Origin: Erysipelotrichales bacterium
Lineage (GTDB): Bacteria; Bacillota_I; Bacilli_A; Erysipelotrichales; Erysipelotrichaceae
Length of the DNA stretch: 64,000 nt
NCBI GenBank assembly: GCA_910576855.1
Contig: CAJTJP010000012.1
Span: 22,712-86,711, forward strand
Reading direction: 5' to 3'
How positions within the stretch are numbered: the first letter of the stretch is position 1; each line of letters starts with the position of its first letter. A model generated the notes under the pieces. The model was not told the origin of the DNA, made no database searches, and was given only the letters and a program-made list of their open reading frames with translations. Of the stretch, positions 46,269-58,543 are shown piece after piece. A program made the translations under genes and the position numbers.

Positions 46269-47624
46269 ATGTCTGAATTTATACGCAAGCAATTAGATGA
46301 AATATGGCAGAAAACATTAACGCTGTTGGAAAACGGCGGTCATTTTGATGCCTTAGTTTATGATTATTGGATCAAGGATTCGCAATTATATGATCTCGAT
46401 GAGGATTTTGCGACGATTCTTGTGCCTTTTAAGATTAATAAGCAAATCATGATGGAGTCTATTGATATCATTCAAAGTACATTATCCGGTGTTTTGGAGT
46501 ATGAGATTGCCTGTCAAATCTTTTTAAGAGAAGAAATGGATCGCTTGACGAATTCTTCAGTCGCGAAGGCACGTAATGACTTCATGTTTGAAAATAAAAT
46601 CAAAGAGGATTATACCTTTGACAGCTTTGTCATCGGTAAAAACAATCGGGAAGCACAGGCTGCGGCATTGAGCTGCTGCTATTACCCGGGAAAATACAAT
46701 AACCCTGTTTTTATTTACGGTAATTCCGGCTTGGGCAAAACGCATTTGCTTCATGCGATCGGCAATTATGTCCGTACTACAAAGCCTGAGGCTAAAATCC
46801 TTTATATATACAGTGAGGATTTTGTAACGCTTTTGATTGAATCTATGAAAAATAAGACCGTTGAGGAAGTCAAGGAGCGAATTGCCGAGGTTGATTATTT
46901 ATTGATTGATGATATTCAGCGCTTGACACAGAGTGCTTCTCAGGAAATCTTTTTCAATCTTTATAATAAACTGATTTCCAATCATAAACAAATCGTTATC
47001 ACAAGCGATATTCATCCTAATGATCTAAAGGGGATCGAGAATCGTTTGATTTCACGTTTTTCCAGCGGCTTATCGGTTGCGGTAGGTGCCCCTGAGTTTG
47101 AAACGGCTAAGGCTATTTTATCGAAAAAACTTGAAGGCCGTGAAGATGAAATCATGATCGATGATGAGGTACTGGACTATCTTGCCGTTAAGTTTTCCAG
47201 TGATGTTCGTAAGCTTGAGGGAACATTAAATGAGTTGTTTTTTAAGGCTATCTTATATAATCCTGCTCGTATTGATTTAGCGTTTGCGCAGGAGATATTT
47301 AAAGAGGATCCGATCATTCAGCGAGAACGCAGTGATCTAAGCGTAAAACAGATCAAAAAATCGGTTTGTGATTTCTATGGCTTGACGAAACGTCAAATTG
47401 AATCGAAATCGCGTACCAAGAATATCGCAACGGCTCGTCATATTGCGATGTATCTGTGCCGTAAGCATTTGGATTTGCCTTATGTAAAGATCGGCTTGGA
47501 GTTTGGCGGCAGAGATCATTCCACTGTTATGTCGGGTTATGAAAAAATGGTGAAGCTGTTAAAAGATAATGAGGTCATGAGGCAGGCCGTCACCAAAATT
47601 GAGCATAATCTCGGTATTTCTTAA
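46269..47624 (+). CDS. dnaA: Chromosomal replication initiator protein DnaA
   Basis: This 451-residue initiator has an N-terminal DnaD-like domain (about 1-85), an AAA+ core with Walker A GNSGLGKTHLL, Walker B YLLIDDIQRL and sensor regions (ITSDIHPNDLKGIENRLISR), and a C-terminal DNA-binding domain with the DnaA signature GRDHSTVMSGYEKM. The start at 46269 has AAAGGAG eight bases upstream; a longer frame from 46224 lies inside the repeat and promoter and is rejected. DnaA boxes lie on both sides. Confidence 0.97.
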   Translation: MSEFIRKQLDEIWQKTLTLLENGGHFDALVYDYWIKDSQLYDLDEDFATILVPFKINKQIMMESIDIIQSTLSGVLEYEIACQIFLREEMDRLTNSSVAKARNDFMFENKIKEDYTFDSFVIGKNNREAQAAALSCCYYPGKYNNPVFIYGNSGLGKTHLLHAIGNYVRTTKPEAKILYIYSEDFVTLLIESMKNKTVEEVKERIAEVDYLLIDDIQRLTQSASQEIFFNLYNKLISNHKQIVITSDIHPNDLKGIENRLISRFSSGLSVAVGAPEFETAKAILSKKLEGREDEIMIDDEVLDYLAVKFSSDVRKLEGTLNELFFKAILYNPARIDLAFAQEIFKEDPIIQRERSDLSVKQIKKSVCDFYGLTKRQIESKSRTKNIATARHIAMYLCRKHLDLPYVKIGLEFGGRDHSTVMSGYEKMVKLLKDNEVMRQAVTKIEHNLGIS

Positions 47625-47699
47625 CTTATACACATCTTTCGTCTTTTAATCAACAATGATTTTTGTTAAAATATGTTTATGTCATAGGGTTTGTTGAGG

Positions 47700-47718
47700 T
47701 TTTCCACAGTTATCCACA
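47700..47718 (+). other. oriC: oriC, right DnaA boxes between dnaA and dnaN
   Basis: TTTTCCACA (47700-47708) and a perfect TTATCCACA (47710-47718) stand in tandem in the dnaA-dnaN gap, preceded by AT-rich DNA (47625-47690) that is the likely unwinding region. This is the second half of the bipartite origin. Confidence 0.85.
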
Positions 47719-47771
47719 GCCTTATTGTTATATCCTATATAAAGAGTATATATAAGAAGGGAGTTTTATCC

Positions 47772-48890
47772 ATGTATTTCAAGGTTTCGAAAAAAGCATT
47801 TTTGCAAGGCTTAGCAACGGCAGCCAGAGCTATTTCCAATTACAGTCCGTTACCTGCTTTCTCAGGTATTAAAATTGTCGCTGAGGAAAAGAGTTTGATT
47901 TTGACCGGAAGTGATTCTGATATTTCAATTCAAACTACGATTTCAGCTTCTGAGGAGTGTGCTCTGCAGATTCATGATATGGGTTCTGTCGTTTTGGAAT
48001 CTCGTTATATATTAGAGATCGTCAGAAAGATTGATGCCGATCAAATTGAGCTTGAAATGATTGACGGTACTTTAACTAAGATCAGCGGTAAGAGTGCGGA
48101 GTTTAAAATCAACGGTATGAGTGCCGATGATTATCCGCCGATCGATTTCGCCAAACCGGCTGAGATTTTCTCAATGAGTAAGGAGCTGTTAAAGAAAATC
48201 ATCAATCAGACTTCCTTTGCGGTCAGTGATAAGGAAACAAGACCGGTTCTTACCGGTGTAAATCTTTCTTGTGACGGAAAGCTGCTTCAGTGTGTAGCGA
48301 CGGATTCTTATCGTTTGGCACGCAAGAATATTGAGATTCATGATCCGGTGAAATTCAATATTACGGTACCGGGCAAAAGCTTGTCTGAGGTTTATAAGAC
48401 GTTGGAGAATGACGGTGATGTTGAAATTGCGGTCAATGATCGTAAGGCGCAGTTTATTATTGATGATACGATTATTCAGACTCGTTTGATCGACGGTGTT
48501 TATCCTGAAACAAGCAGATTGATTCCGTTGAGCTTTGATTATGAGCTGACTATGGATACAAGGGATTTATTGAATGCGATCGATCGAGCAAGCTTTATCA
48601 AGAGTGACGGTGTATCTGTCATTAAGTTCTCGCTGTCTGAAAATGAATGTGTGTTGTCCAGCAAGTCGTTAGAGGTGGGTTCATCAACTGAGATTTTAAG
48701 CTCCGCAAGCTTTAGCGGGAATGCGCTTGAAATCAGCTGTAACGGTAAGTATGTGTTTGATGCGATCAAGGCATTGGACGGGGATTTGGTGAAGTTCTCC
48801 TTGTGCGGAGAAATGAAGCCGTTTATTATTCAGTCTGTGAGTGATGACAGTGTGCTGCAGCTTGTGCTGCCGGTGAGAACCTACGCGTAA
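47772..48890 (+). CDS. dnaN: DNA polymerase III beta sliding clamp
   Basis: This 372-residue clamp subunit has three repeated clamp domains; it starts MYFKVSKKAFLQGLATAARA and ends SDDSVLQLVLPVRTYA, where the C-terminal LPVRT is the conserved signature. ATG 47772 has AAGGGAG upstream; the longer frame from 47691 covers the DnaA boxes and is not the start. Normally yaaA and recF follow directly; here about 6.4 kb of accessory genes separates them. Confidence 0.96.
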   Translation: MYFKVSKKAFLQGLATAARAISNYSPLPAFSGIKIVAEEKSLILTGSDSDISIQTTISASEECALQIHDMGSVVLESRYILEIVRKIDADQIELEMIDGTLTKISGKSAEFKINGMSADDYPPIDFAKPAEIFSMSKELLKKIINQTSFAVSDKETRPVLTGVNLSCDGKLLQCVATDSYRLARKNIEIHDPVKFNITVPGKSLSEVYKTLENDGDVEIAVNDRKAQFIIDDTIIQTRLIDGVYPETSRLIPLSFDYELTMDTRDLLNAIDRASFIKSDGVSVIKFSLSENECVLSSKSLEVGSSTEILSSASFSGNALEISCNGKYVFDAIKALDGDLVKFSLCGEMKPFIIQSVSDDSVLQLVLPVRTYA

Positions 48891-49310
48891 TTGAGTCGGT
48901 TTAGGTAAGTGCCGTTGAAGGGGTTTTGGAATACTCGGAATTTCAAAATAGGAATTGATTAAAAAATCGGGAGGAAATCTCGGTTTTTTTGTATGTTGGG
49001 TATTTGAAACTGTCGGTAAAGCTTAATGAGCAATTTCTATTGTTTGGGTATCGATATCTGCTTTCTGACAAGTAATCATGTGAAAAGGTAGATTCTGCTG
49101 CCGACTCATTAAGAATATTATTTTACGGAATTTAATAGATACTATGTATAATTATTCGTTTTAAATTGATTTACCGATATAATATGTTAAAATAGTAGTA
49201 TGAAATCGTTTACTGTTTACTTTAGGTACTTCAAACCATATCGAATGATAATACCTGCGGCTTGAAGTACGGTATTTATCTTTTTATCATGAGAGGGGGC
49301 AAAGGCCATT
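48891..49310. other. Gene-free interval after dnaN
   Basis: About 420 bp. A weak terminator lies at 48963-48990 (GAGGAAATCTC core with a 2-nt bulge, then seven T). A TATAAT lies at 49178-49183 with a poor -35. An inverted repeat in the ABC transporter leader is listed separately. No gene is seen. Confidence 0.5.
49226..49270 (+). promoter_or_regulatory. Inverted repeat in the ABC transporter leader
   Basis: GTACTTCAA (49226-49234) and TTGAAGTAC (49262-49270) are perfect 9-bp arms with a 27-nt loop, followed by GGTATTTATCTTTTT, about 40 bp before the transporter start. It may be an attenuator or an operator. Confidence 0.5.
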
Positions 49311-51413
49311 ATGAAACTATGTAATATCAATAAGACATATCATAATAAAAACAATACTGTCGTTGTATTTCAAAATTTAAACTTAGAATTACCGACTCAC
49401 GGCTGTATTACGATCTACGGCGAGAGCGGAAGCGGTAAGACTACATTGTTTGAGTTAATTGCCGGTATCGATAAGGATTATGAGGGAACAGTAGAGAATG
49501 ATAAAAGAGTAGAATATTTATTCCAAGAAATTGAATTGTTTGAAAATTTATCTGTCTGTGATAATCTGTTGTTTGCGACTTCGGATCATAATGAAATCAA
49601 TGAGTTATTAAAAAAATTCGATATGACGGATTTGATTCATCAAAAGGTCAAGAAACTGTCCAACGGAGAAAAGCGCAGAGTTCAAATTATGCGTTCTCTT
49701 TTAAATCATCCTGATTTATTGCTGATGGACGAGCCGAGTGCATCGTTAGATCAAAAAAATGCTGCTTTGATTTGCGACATGATCAAGCAATTAAGTCATG
49801 AAATCACTGTTGTTATAACGACTCATGATGAGGCATTGTTTGATAATGTGGCAGATATTTCATACCGGATTGAATATCAACAGCTTACCTTAATCAAACA
49901 GAATCATCAAATTCAAGCGGTGAAAAAAGAAGCAGAAAACAAAAAGGAATCTGTTCAGACAAAGGAGAACAGCTTAAAAATGAGTCTTTTGTATTTGAAG
50001 GCACATAAGCTCAACTTTCTTGTCAGTATCATCCTGTTGATTATGTTTAGCTTTGCGGCTTATACCGGGTTTTACTACAATGATTCCGGCGGTGAAAAAC
50101 AAAGGCATAATGTATGGAATTACAGTACGAATCTTATTTATACTTTTCCAAATGTCTGTGAATCAACTCCTGCTAAAAACAGTAATTATGTTTATAAGGA
50201 GTGTGAAAGCTATGATTTATTTACATTAGAATATTTGAATAAGGTGATTGAAAAAAACAACGATATTATTGCTTATGCGTTAGAGTGGGACTCCGGCATC
50301 TACAATGGAATTGATTATGAAAGTATGGAACAATTGGAGAAGGACGTAGCTGCGGGTAAACCAATCAGTATCGTTGATCGTCTTAAAAGGTCCTTTTATT
50401 CTTATTATGATGTATTTCAAATTATAGAATATGTTGACGGTGAGGAAACAATCGCTAATTTTGTGAATCCTGAAACTACGTATGTTGATATAAAAGGCTT
50501 AAGAAAGCAGTTAGAGGAATTGAATGAAACGCCGAGGGTCTTTCCATATGAATTAGTTCAAGAGGACAAGCTGCCGCTGATTGTCGGAAAGTATCCTGAA
50601 AAAAATACCGAAGTCATTATCGCTGATGAGTTAGCGCAGGCATTACAGAAAATATATGGATATGACAGCTTAAATAAGCTTATCGGTACACAGCTTACTT
50701 TTTATACACGAGGCGATGTTGATGAATTGATGGAACTGTTGCCGGACGATTGGGGAAACAAGGATTTATACCTTCATGTAACAATTTCCGGTATCACCTC
50801 CTATGAAAATATGTTCGAAAATCGGATGTATTTCAAACGAAACGGGTTTCAAAGTACATTAGCGGATATTTATCACTATGATGTGAATAAGCTAAAGGTA
50901 CATGGCGAGAAGTTTTTAATCGATCCGTCGATAGATACGCAGTCAGTATTAGATAATTTAAATGTAAATAGTCCTTTAGTAAACGACAGCTATCATATTT
51001 TTAACGGTGAAAATAATGTTTATGTCGAGTGGAGCGGGAAAATCAATCAGGATCAAAGCTTGATGAAAAAGCTGATTCTTGTGTTGCTGGTTATTTGTTT
51101 GTTGTTTATTCTGCTGCAGCGCTTTTTCTTTAAAAAACAGCTAATTAAGGAAGCGCATATCATGAAACAGTGTGCTTATTCACCGATAAAAATAGAGTGT
51201 ATTGTGAATTTATTTATATGTATCTGTGCCGGTGTGTTATCCTTCCTCATGTTGATAGGGATGATTCCTGCCTTAAATCAAATCGCATTACTGTTGTTCA
51301 ATCGCACGATATTGGATTGGTCGATCGAGCATTATATTTACAGCTTACTCTTTGTCGTAATCGTATATGAATTAGGAATGATGCTTTATTTAAAATATTT
51401 GACAAGAGGGTAA
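49311..51413 (+). CDS. ABC transporter, fused ATPase and permease (first of pair)
   Basis: This 700-residue protein has an N-terminal ABC ATPase (about 1-210: Walker A GESGSGKTT, signature LSNGEKRRVQIMR, Walker B LLLMDEPSASLD, H-loop VITTHDE). A MacB/FtsX-like permease half has one helix near 235-255, a large extracytoplasmic domain (about 260-575) and three helices at the end. ATPase-first fusions of this sort occur with bacteriocin and lantibiotic immunity or export systems. AGGGGG lies upstream. It is followed 4 bp later by a second fused transporter. The pair sits where yaaA normally follows dnaN. Confidence 0.85.
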   Translation: MKLCNINKTYHNKNNTVVVFQNLNLELPTHGCITIYGESGSGKTTLFELIAGIDKDYEGTVENDKRVEYLFQEIELFENLSVCDNLLFATSDHNEINELLKKFDMTDLIHQKVKKLSNGEKRRVQIMRSLLNHPDLLLMDEPSASLDQKNAALICDMIKQLSHEITVVITTHDEALFDNVADISYRIEYQQLTLIKQNHQIQAVKKEAENKKESVQTKENSLKMSLLYLKAHKLNFLVSIILLIMFSFAAYTGFYYNDSGGEKQRHNVWNYSTNLIYTFPNVCESTPAKNSNYVYKECESYDLFTLEYLNKVIEKNNDIIAYALEWDSGIYNGIDYESMEQLEKDVAAGKPISIVDRLKRSFYSYYDVFQIIEYVDGEETIANFVNPETTYVDIKGLRKQLEELNETPRVFPYELVQEDKLPLIVGKYPEKNTEVIIADELAQALQKIYGYDSLNKLIGTQLTFYTRGDVDELMELLPDDWGNKDLYLHVTISGITSYENMFENRMYFKRNGFQSTLADIYHYDVNKLKVHGEKFLIDPSIDTQSVLDNLNVNSPLVNDSYHIFNGENNVYVEWSGKINQDQSLMKKLILVLLVICLLFILLQRFFFKKQLIKEAHIMKQCAYSPIKIECIVNLFICICAGVLSFLMLIGMIPALNQIALLLFNRTILDWSIEHYIYSLLFVVIVYELGMMLYLKYLTRG

Positions 51414-51417
51414 GATT

Positions 51418-53118
51418 ATGAAATGTAAGCTGACAGAAATCAGTAAAAGCTATCAAGACAGAGTTATTTTAGATCGTATTAGCTATGATTTCAGTGAAAA
51501 CGGAATGTATGTGATTTACGGTAAAAGCGGAATCGGTAAATCAACGCTTTTGAATATTTTATGCGGATATGAAGCATGCGACAGCGGTGTGATTGAAACA
51601 GAAACTGATAATATTGTTTATGCCTTACAAAATTATGAGTTATTAGAAGGAATGAGTGTAGCGGATAATTTGAATGTTTGTAAATCTTTTTATCCGAATG
51701 ATTATGTCGATCCTTACGATACTATGAAGGTATTAAAGTTAGACAGTTTAATCAATCAATACCCGAATGAATTATCAAAGGGACAGAAACAGCGTATTAT
51801 GGTCGTTAAGGCATTATGTCGAAGTGCAGATATCTACTTATTCGATGAGCCTACCTCAGCACTTGATAAAGAAGCAGCACGCTCAGTAATGAATTTGTTG
51901 TATGAAAAGGCAAAAGCAGCGATCGTGATTGTGGTATCTCATGATCTTTCTCTGATTGATAAGGAGAAAACAACACTTTTGGAGATAAAACAAGGGAAGC
52001 TGCTTGTCCATGCGGAACAAAAAGGCTTAGTGCATACAAAGAATGACACAAAAGCCATCAGTCAGAAAATCAATATTGATTCCGTTATGAAAAGAATATT
52101 AAAGCGACAAAGCAGGAAAATGATGCTTATTTATTGTTTATTTTCGGCTATGATTCTTATGATGCTGATGATAAATATCAATCGATATCAATGGAAAGTC
52201 TATAATGATTTATATCAAGAGGAATATTTATATGTAAAGGATAATAATTATAATCGCACAATGAAGGATTCTGCGTCTGTCATGAGCTTTTTAGATTATG
52301 ATACGGGTACGAATACATTTCCGATTCACGCAATGCCGAGCCATCGAGAGAATGACTTTGAAAGATTAAAGGACGGTGGTGTCATAATTAATCAAAATAC
52401 AGCACAATTCTTTGAGAAACAATGGGAATTGAAGGAAAGTGAATTGATCGGCAAAACATTTTATTTAGAGTATTCTGACGGTATTTATAAAAAACAAGTG
52501 CCGTTTCACATTATCGATATCATTGAGGAAAGAGATGCGCATACAAGAGCGACGGCGTATTATGATGCAGATGATTTAAAGAAGCGGATTGAACATTTTG
52601 AGGATATCAGTACACAGTATTATGAGATACAGGCAGATTCAAAGTCTATCGAACAATTATATGCAGAAAAGGATAGACAGGGAATCACGGTATTTCATCC
52701 GATGCTGAGTGATAAATATGAAATGTCTAAGCAGGGAGTGAGCGAGGATGTTGTTTTGTGGCTGTTGATCGGTATCGTGCTTTTGTTTTATGCAGCGGCT
52801 GTTTATTTTGTTCAAAGGAATCATTGGAGGTATCATTTGATTTCAAATATCACATTGGTGAATGATGGGATTGAGTGTGAGACGGTAAGGAACAGCTATC
52901 AAAGGATATATAATCGAGTTGTGCTTGCGGTAACTGCTTTGGCAGTAGGAGCGGATATGGTTTGTTACGGTATGGAAAGGAATGCTGTTTTACTTATTTT
53001 CGCCGGTGTATTTATTATGCTGTATTTGTTAAACAGAGCACTTTTGAAATACTACAGTGCACAGCTTCAAAAGGGTAATATAGCGGATTTGTTGAAAGCG
53101 GGGCAGGAGATTAAATAG
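51418..53118 (+). CDS. ABC transporter, fused ATPase and permease (second of pair)
   Basis: This 566-residue protein has an N-terminal ATPase (Walker A GKSGIGKST, signature LSKGQKQRIMVVK, Walker B IYLFDEPTSALD, H-loop VVSHDL), one helix near 240-257, an extracytoplasmic domain of about 180 residues, and two or three C-terminal helices. It is smaller than its neighbour but of the same design; the two probably form a heterodimer. A typical peptide gene was not found beside them. The substrate is unknown. Confidence 0.85.
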   Translation: MKCKLTEISKSYQDRVILDRISYDFSENGMYVIYGKSGIGKSTLLNILCGYEACDSGVIETETDNIVYALQNYELLEGMSVADNLNVCKSFYPNDYVDPYDTMKVLKLDSLINQYPNELSKGQKQRIMVVKALCRSADIYLFDEPTSALDKEAARSVMNLLYEKAKAAIVIVVSHDLSLIDKEKTTLLEIKQGKLLVHAEQKGLVHTKNDTKAISQKINIDSVMKRILKRQSRKMMLIYCLFSAMILMMLMININRYQWKVYNDLYQEEYLYVKDNNYNRTMKDSASVMSFLDYDTGTNTFPIHAMPSHRENDFERLKDGGVIINQNTAQFFEKQWELKESELIGKTFYLEYSDGIYKKQVPFHIIDIIEERDAHTRATAYYDADDLKKRIEHFEDISTQYYEIQADSKSIEQLYAEKDRQGITVFHPMLSDKYEMSKQGVSEDVVLWLLIGIVLLFYAAAVYFVQRNHWRYHLISNITLVNDGIECETVRNSYQRIYNRVVLAVTALAVGADMVCYGMERNAVLLIFAGVFIMLYLLNRALLKYYSAQLQKGNIADLLKAGQEIK

Positions 53119-53370
53119 GTACTGTTCAAGGTTAAGTTTATCTGTATTTTATAGTTATTTTGTTTAAATATAATTAATTATACTGTTTATTTATAACTAT
53201 TTGTTTGTTAATGATAATTTGATTTTTTCATTTTTAATCTTGGCTATTTAAATAAAATATATTAAAATTTTGGTTAGGAAATTTATAAAAATATGTATCC
53301 TTCTTAAGTTGATTAGGTTATAATAATATAAATGAAAAAAATTAAAGTAACCAAAGGGAGGAGGACATTT

Positions 53371-54787
53371 ATGGATCATAAAAAAATGACAATTGAAGAG
53401 ATGTGCTTTGAATCAGAAAAACAATTATTTGATCGTAAAAGTGCTAGAATCAGCGCCACTGCTTTAGTTTCGACAATAATAGCATTTGCTAATGCTGATG
53501 GAGGGAAAATAGCTATAGGTCGAGGATGATGGTATGATTTCAGGTATTGATAATCATATGAATAATATTAATGATATATTGCGTGCACCGTTAGATTACT
53601 GTTATCCTTCAATTATGATTGATACAGAGATATTACCTTGTATCGATCATAATGGAAAGAATAACCATATATTAGTGATTAATGTACCTCAAAGTAGTAA
53701 TCTTCATACGAATCATCGTGATGAGGTTTTTTTAAGAGTTGGAGATAAATCAAAAAAACTTACATTTGATGAAAGACTTCAATTAATGTATTCAAAGGGA
53801 TCACGATATTATGAAAATGAGCCTGTTTACGGAAGCAGTATAGATGATATTGATATGGGATTCGTTCAAGAATATTGTGAAAAAATAGGATATAGAAAAT
53901 CACCTGAGGAATATATAAAGCAAAACAAGAAATTTATTGTTAATGTTAACGGTCGTAAAGAAATGAGTGGTGCTGCGATACTTTTGTTTGGTAAAAATCC
54001 ACAATTATTTTTTGAGCGATCAAGAGTTCGATTTATCAGATATGAAGGTTCTGAAGCAGAGGTCGGATCAGAGATGAATGTAGTTAAAGATGTTATATTT
54101 GAAGGCCGTATTTTGGAGTTAGTAGAGAAGACAATAAGATTTGTTAGCAGTCAAATCAAAGAACGTACTTATTTAGGAAAAGGAGCACGTTTTGTTACTG
54201 AGGCCGAGTATCCGGAATTTGTGTGGAAGGAACTAATTGTTAATGCTATTGCTCATCGTGATTATAGTATTAAAGGTACTGATATACAAATTAAAATGTT
54301 TGATGATCACATTACAGTTGAAAGCCCCGGAACATTGCCGGGTATTGTATGTTTGGATAATATGAGAGAAATACATTTTTCACGAAACCCTAAAATAGCA
54401 GAATTTCTACATGATTATGAATATGTTCGTGAATTTGGTGAGGGTATTGACAGAATGTTTTATGAGATGAACAAGGCGGGTTTACTGGATCCGGTATACA
54501 AAAATGAAGCATTTATGGTTTATGCAACAATTTGGAATAGAGTTATTTCAGAACAGGATGTAATAGGCGGTACCCCCCAAGATACCCCCCAAGATATATA
54601 TAAGAATATCTTGGATTATTGTGAATTACCAAGGAGTAAAAATGAAATTATGACTTATTTAGGTCTGAAGGATAGAAAAAGCTTCAGAATGATATATTTA
54701 AAACCATTACTAAATGAAGGAAAATTGCTGATGACATTACCTGATAAACCAAACAGTAAGAAACAAAAATATGTGACAAAAAAATAA
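53371..54787 (+). pseudogene. AlbA_2/HATPase regulator gene with a frameshift
   Basis: GGGAGGAGG precedes ATG 53371. The AlbA_2 domain begins MDHKKMTIEEMCFESEKQLF and goes to IIAFANADGGKIAIG, then meets TGA at 53528. One frame over, VEDDGMISGIDNHM continues at once, which is the expected next segment. The rest reads on intact: AELIVNAIAHRDYS-like (KELIVNAIAHRDYSIKGTDI), EFGEGIDRMFYEMNKAGL, a duplicated TPQD linker (GGTPQDTPQD), and a winged-helix end with LPDKPNSKKQKYVTKK. One extra base or two missing bases near 53520-53526 explains it. It is related to the intact protein at 4069-5493. Either a lesion or a sequencing error. Confidence 0.82.
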
Positions 54788-54793
54788 TATAAT

Positions 54794-54823
54794 AAGGTCG
54801 GAACACATACCCCGATCTTTTAT
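54794..54823 (+). terminator. Terminator after the AlbA_2 pseudogene
   Basis: AAGGTCGG (54794-54801) pairs with CCGATCTT (54812-54819, one GU pair), followed by T-rich DNA. Confidence 0.7.
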
Positions 54824-54840
54824 ATTTATATTCCTTTAAG

Positions 54841-55000
54841 AAAATTATCGAATCATGTCGAATAAACAAGAATATAGGCGATTATACAAGAATAAGAGCG
54901 AAATATATAATATTTAAAAGAATTATGTAGCTTTCTGCTGTAGTAATTTCTTGCATATTGACGAAATGTGTCGAAATAGAAAGAAACAGAGCGAAATCTG
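54841..55000 (+). repeat. Direct repeats phased at 10 and 20 bp
   Basis: Short units with CGAA(A/T) recur with the C of CG at 54849, 54859, 54879, 54899 and again at 54962, 54972, 54992: intervals of 10, 20, 20, then 10, 20. Within the 20-bp steps a second element, AAGAA, also repeats (for example ACAAGAATATA and ACAAGAATAAG). The phasing recalls the array beside the other AlbA_2 gene, although the motif differs. The interval 54788-55255 holds no gene apart from these and the flanking signals. Confidence 0.6.
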
Positions 55001-55221
55001 TAGTATTTTGTTTACTACCCTTTCATTCCTATCTTTCACCACCCGTTGAATCAACATTTTTATCGTATCATAAAAAATGTATATATAATGTCGAATTTTA
55101 CGACAGTAATACAAACAATTAATTCTTTATAAGATGATAGATAAAAGTACAGCCGGCCATCGGATTCATACGAAAAAAGTGCCGAAATATCGCTTAAAAT
55201 CACCCAAAAAAGCGGAAAATA

Positions 55222-55230
55222 TGTTATAAT
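55222..55230 (+). promoter_or_regulatory. Extended -10 promoter of yaaA-recF-gyrB-gyrA
   Basis: TGTTATAAT is a perfect extended -10, 25 bp before the yaaA start; no clear -35. It restores a promoter to the core operon downstream of the insertion. Confidence 0.6.
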
Positions 55231-55255
55231 AATATGGTATGAAAGAAGGCTTGTG

Positions 55256-55455
55256 ATGGATATAAAAATAGACGGAGACTACATTACATTAGGACAATTT
55301 TTAAAGCTTACCGATTTTATTTCCTCCGGCGGCGAGGCAAAGCTTGCGGTCAAGGAGCTGTCAATTACGGTAAACGATGAAAAAGAAAATCGTCGCGGCA
55401 GAAAGCTGCGTACCGATGATGAAATTGTAATCGAAGGCAATGTCTTTCATATCCT

Positions 55456-55459
<4 letters not shown>
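55256..55459 (+). CDS. yaaA: S4-domain RNA-binding protein YaaA
   Basis: This 67-residue single S4-domain protein reads MDIKIDGDYITLGQFLKLTD, FISSGGEAKLAVKELSITVN and RRGRKLRTDDEIVIEGNVF. It is the small protein that normally sits between dnaN and recF in Firmicutes. I start it at ATG 55256, after AAGAAGG; a GTG one codon earlier is possible. It overlaps recF by 4 bp. Its molecular role is not well defined; RNA binding is inferred from the domain. Confidence 0.92.
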
Positions 55460-58525
<3,066 letters not shown>

Positions 58526-58543
58526 GCTTAAGGAGGTTGAATT

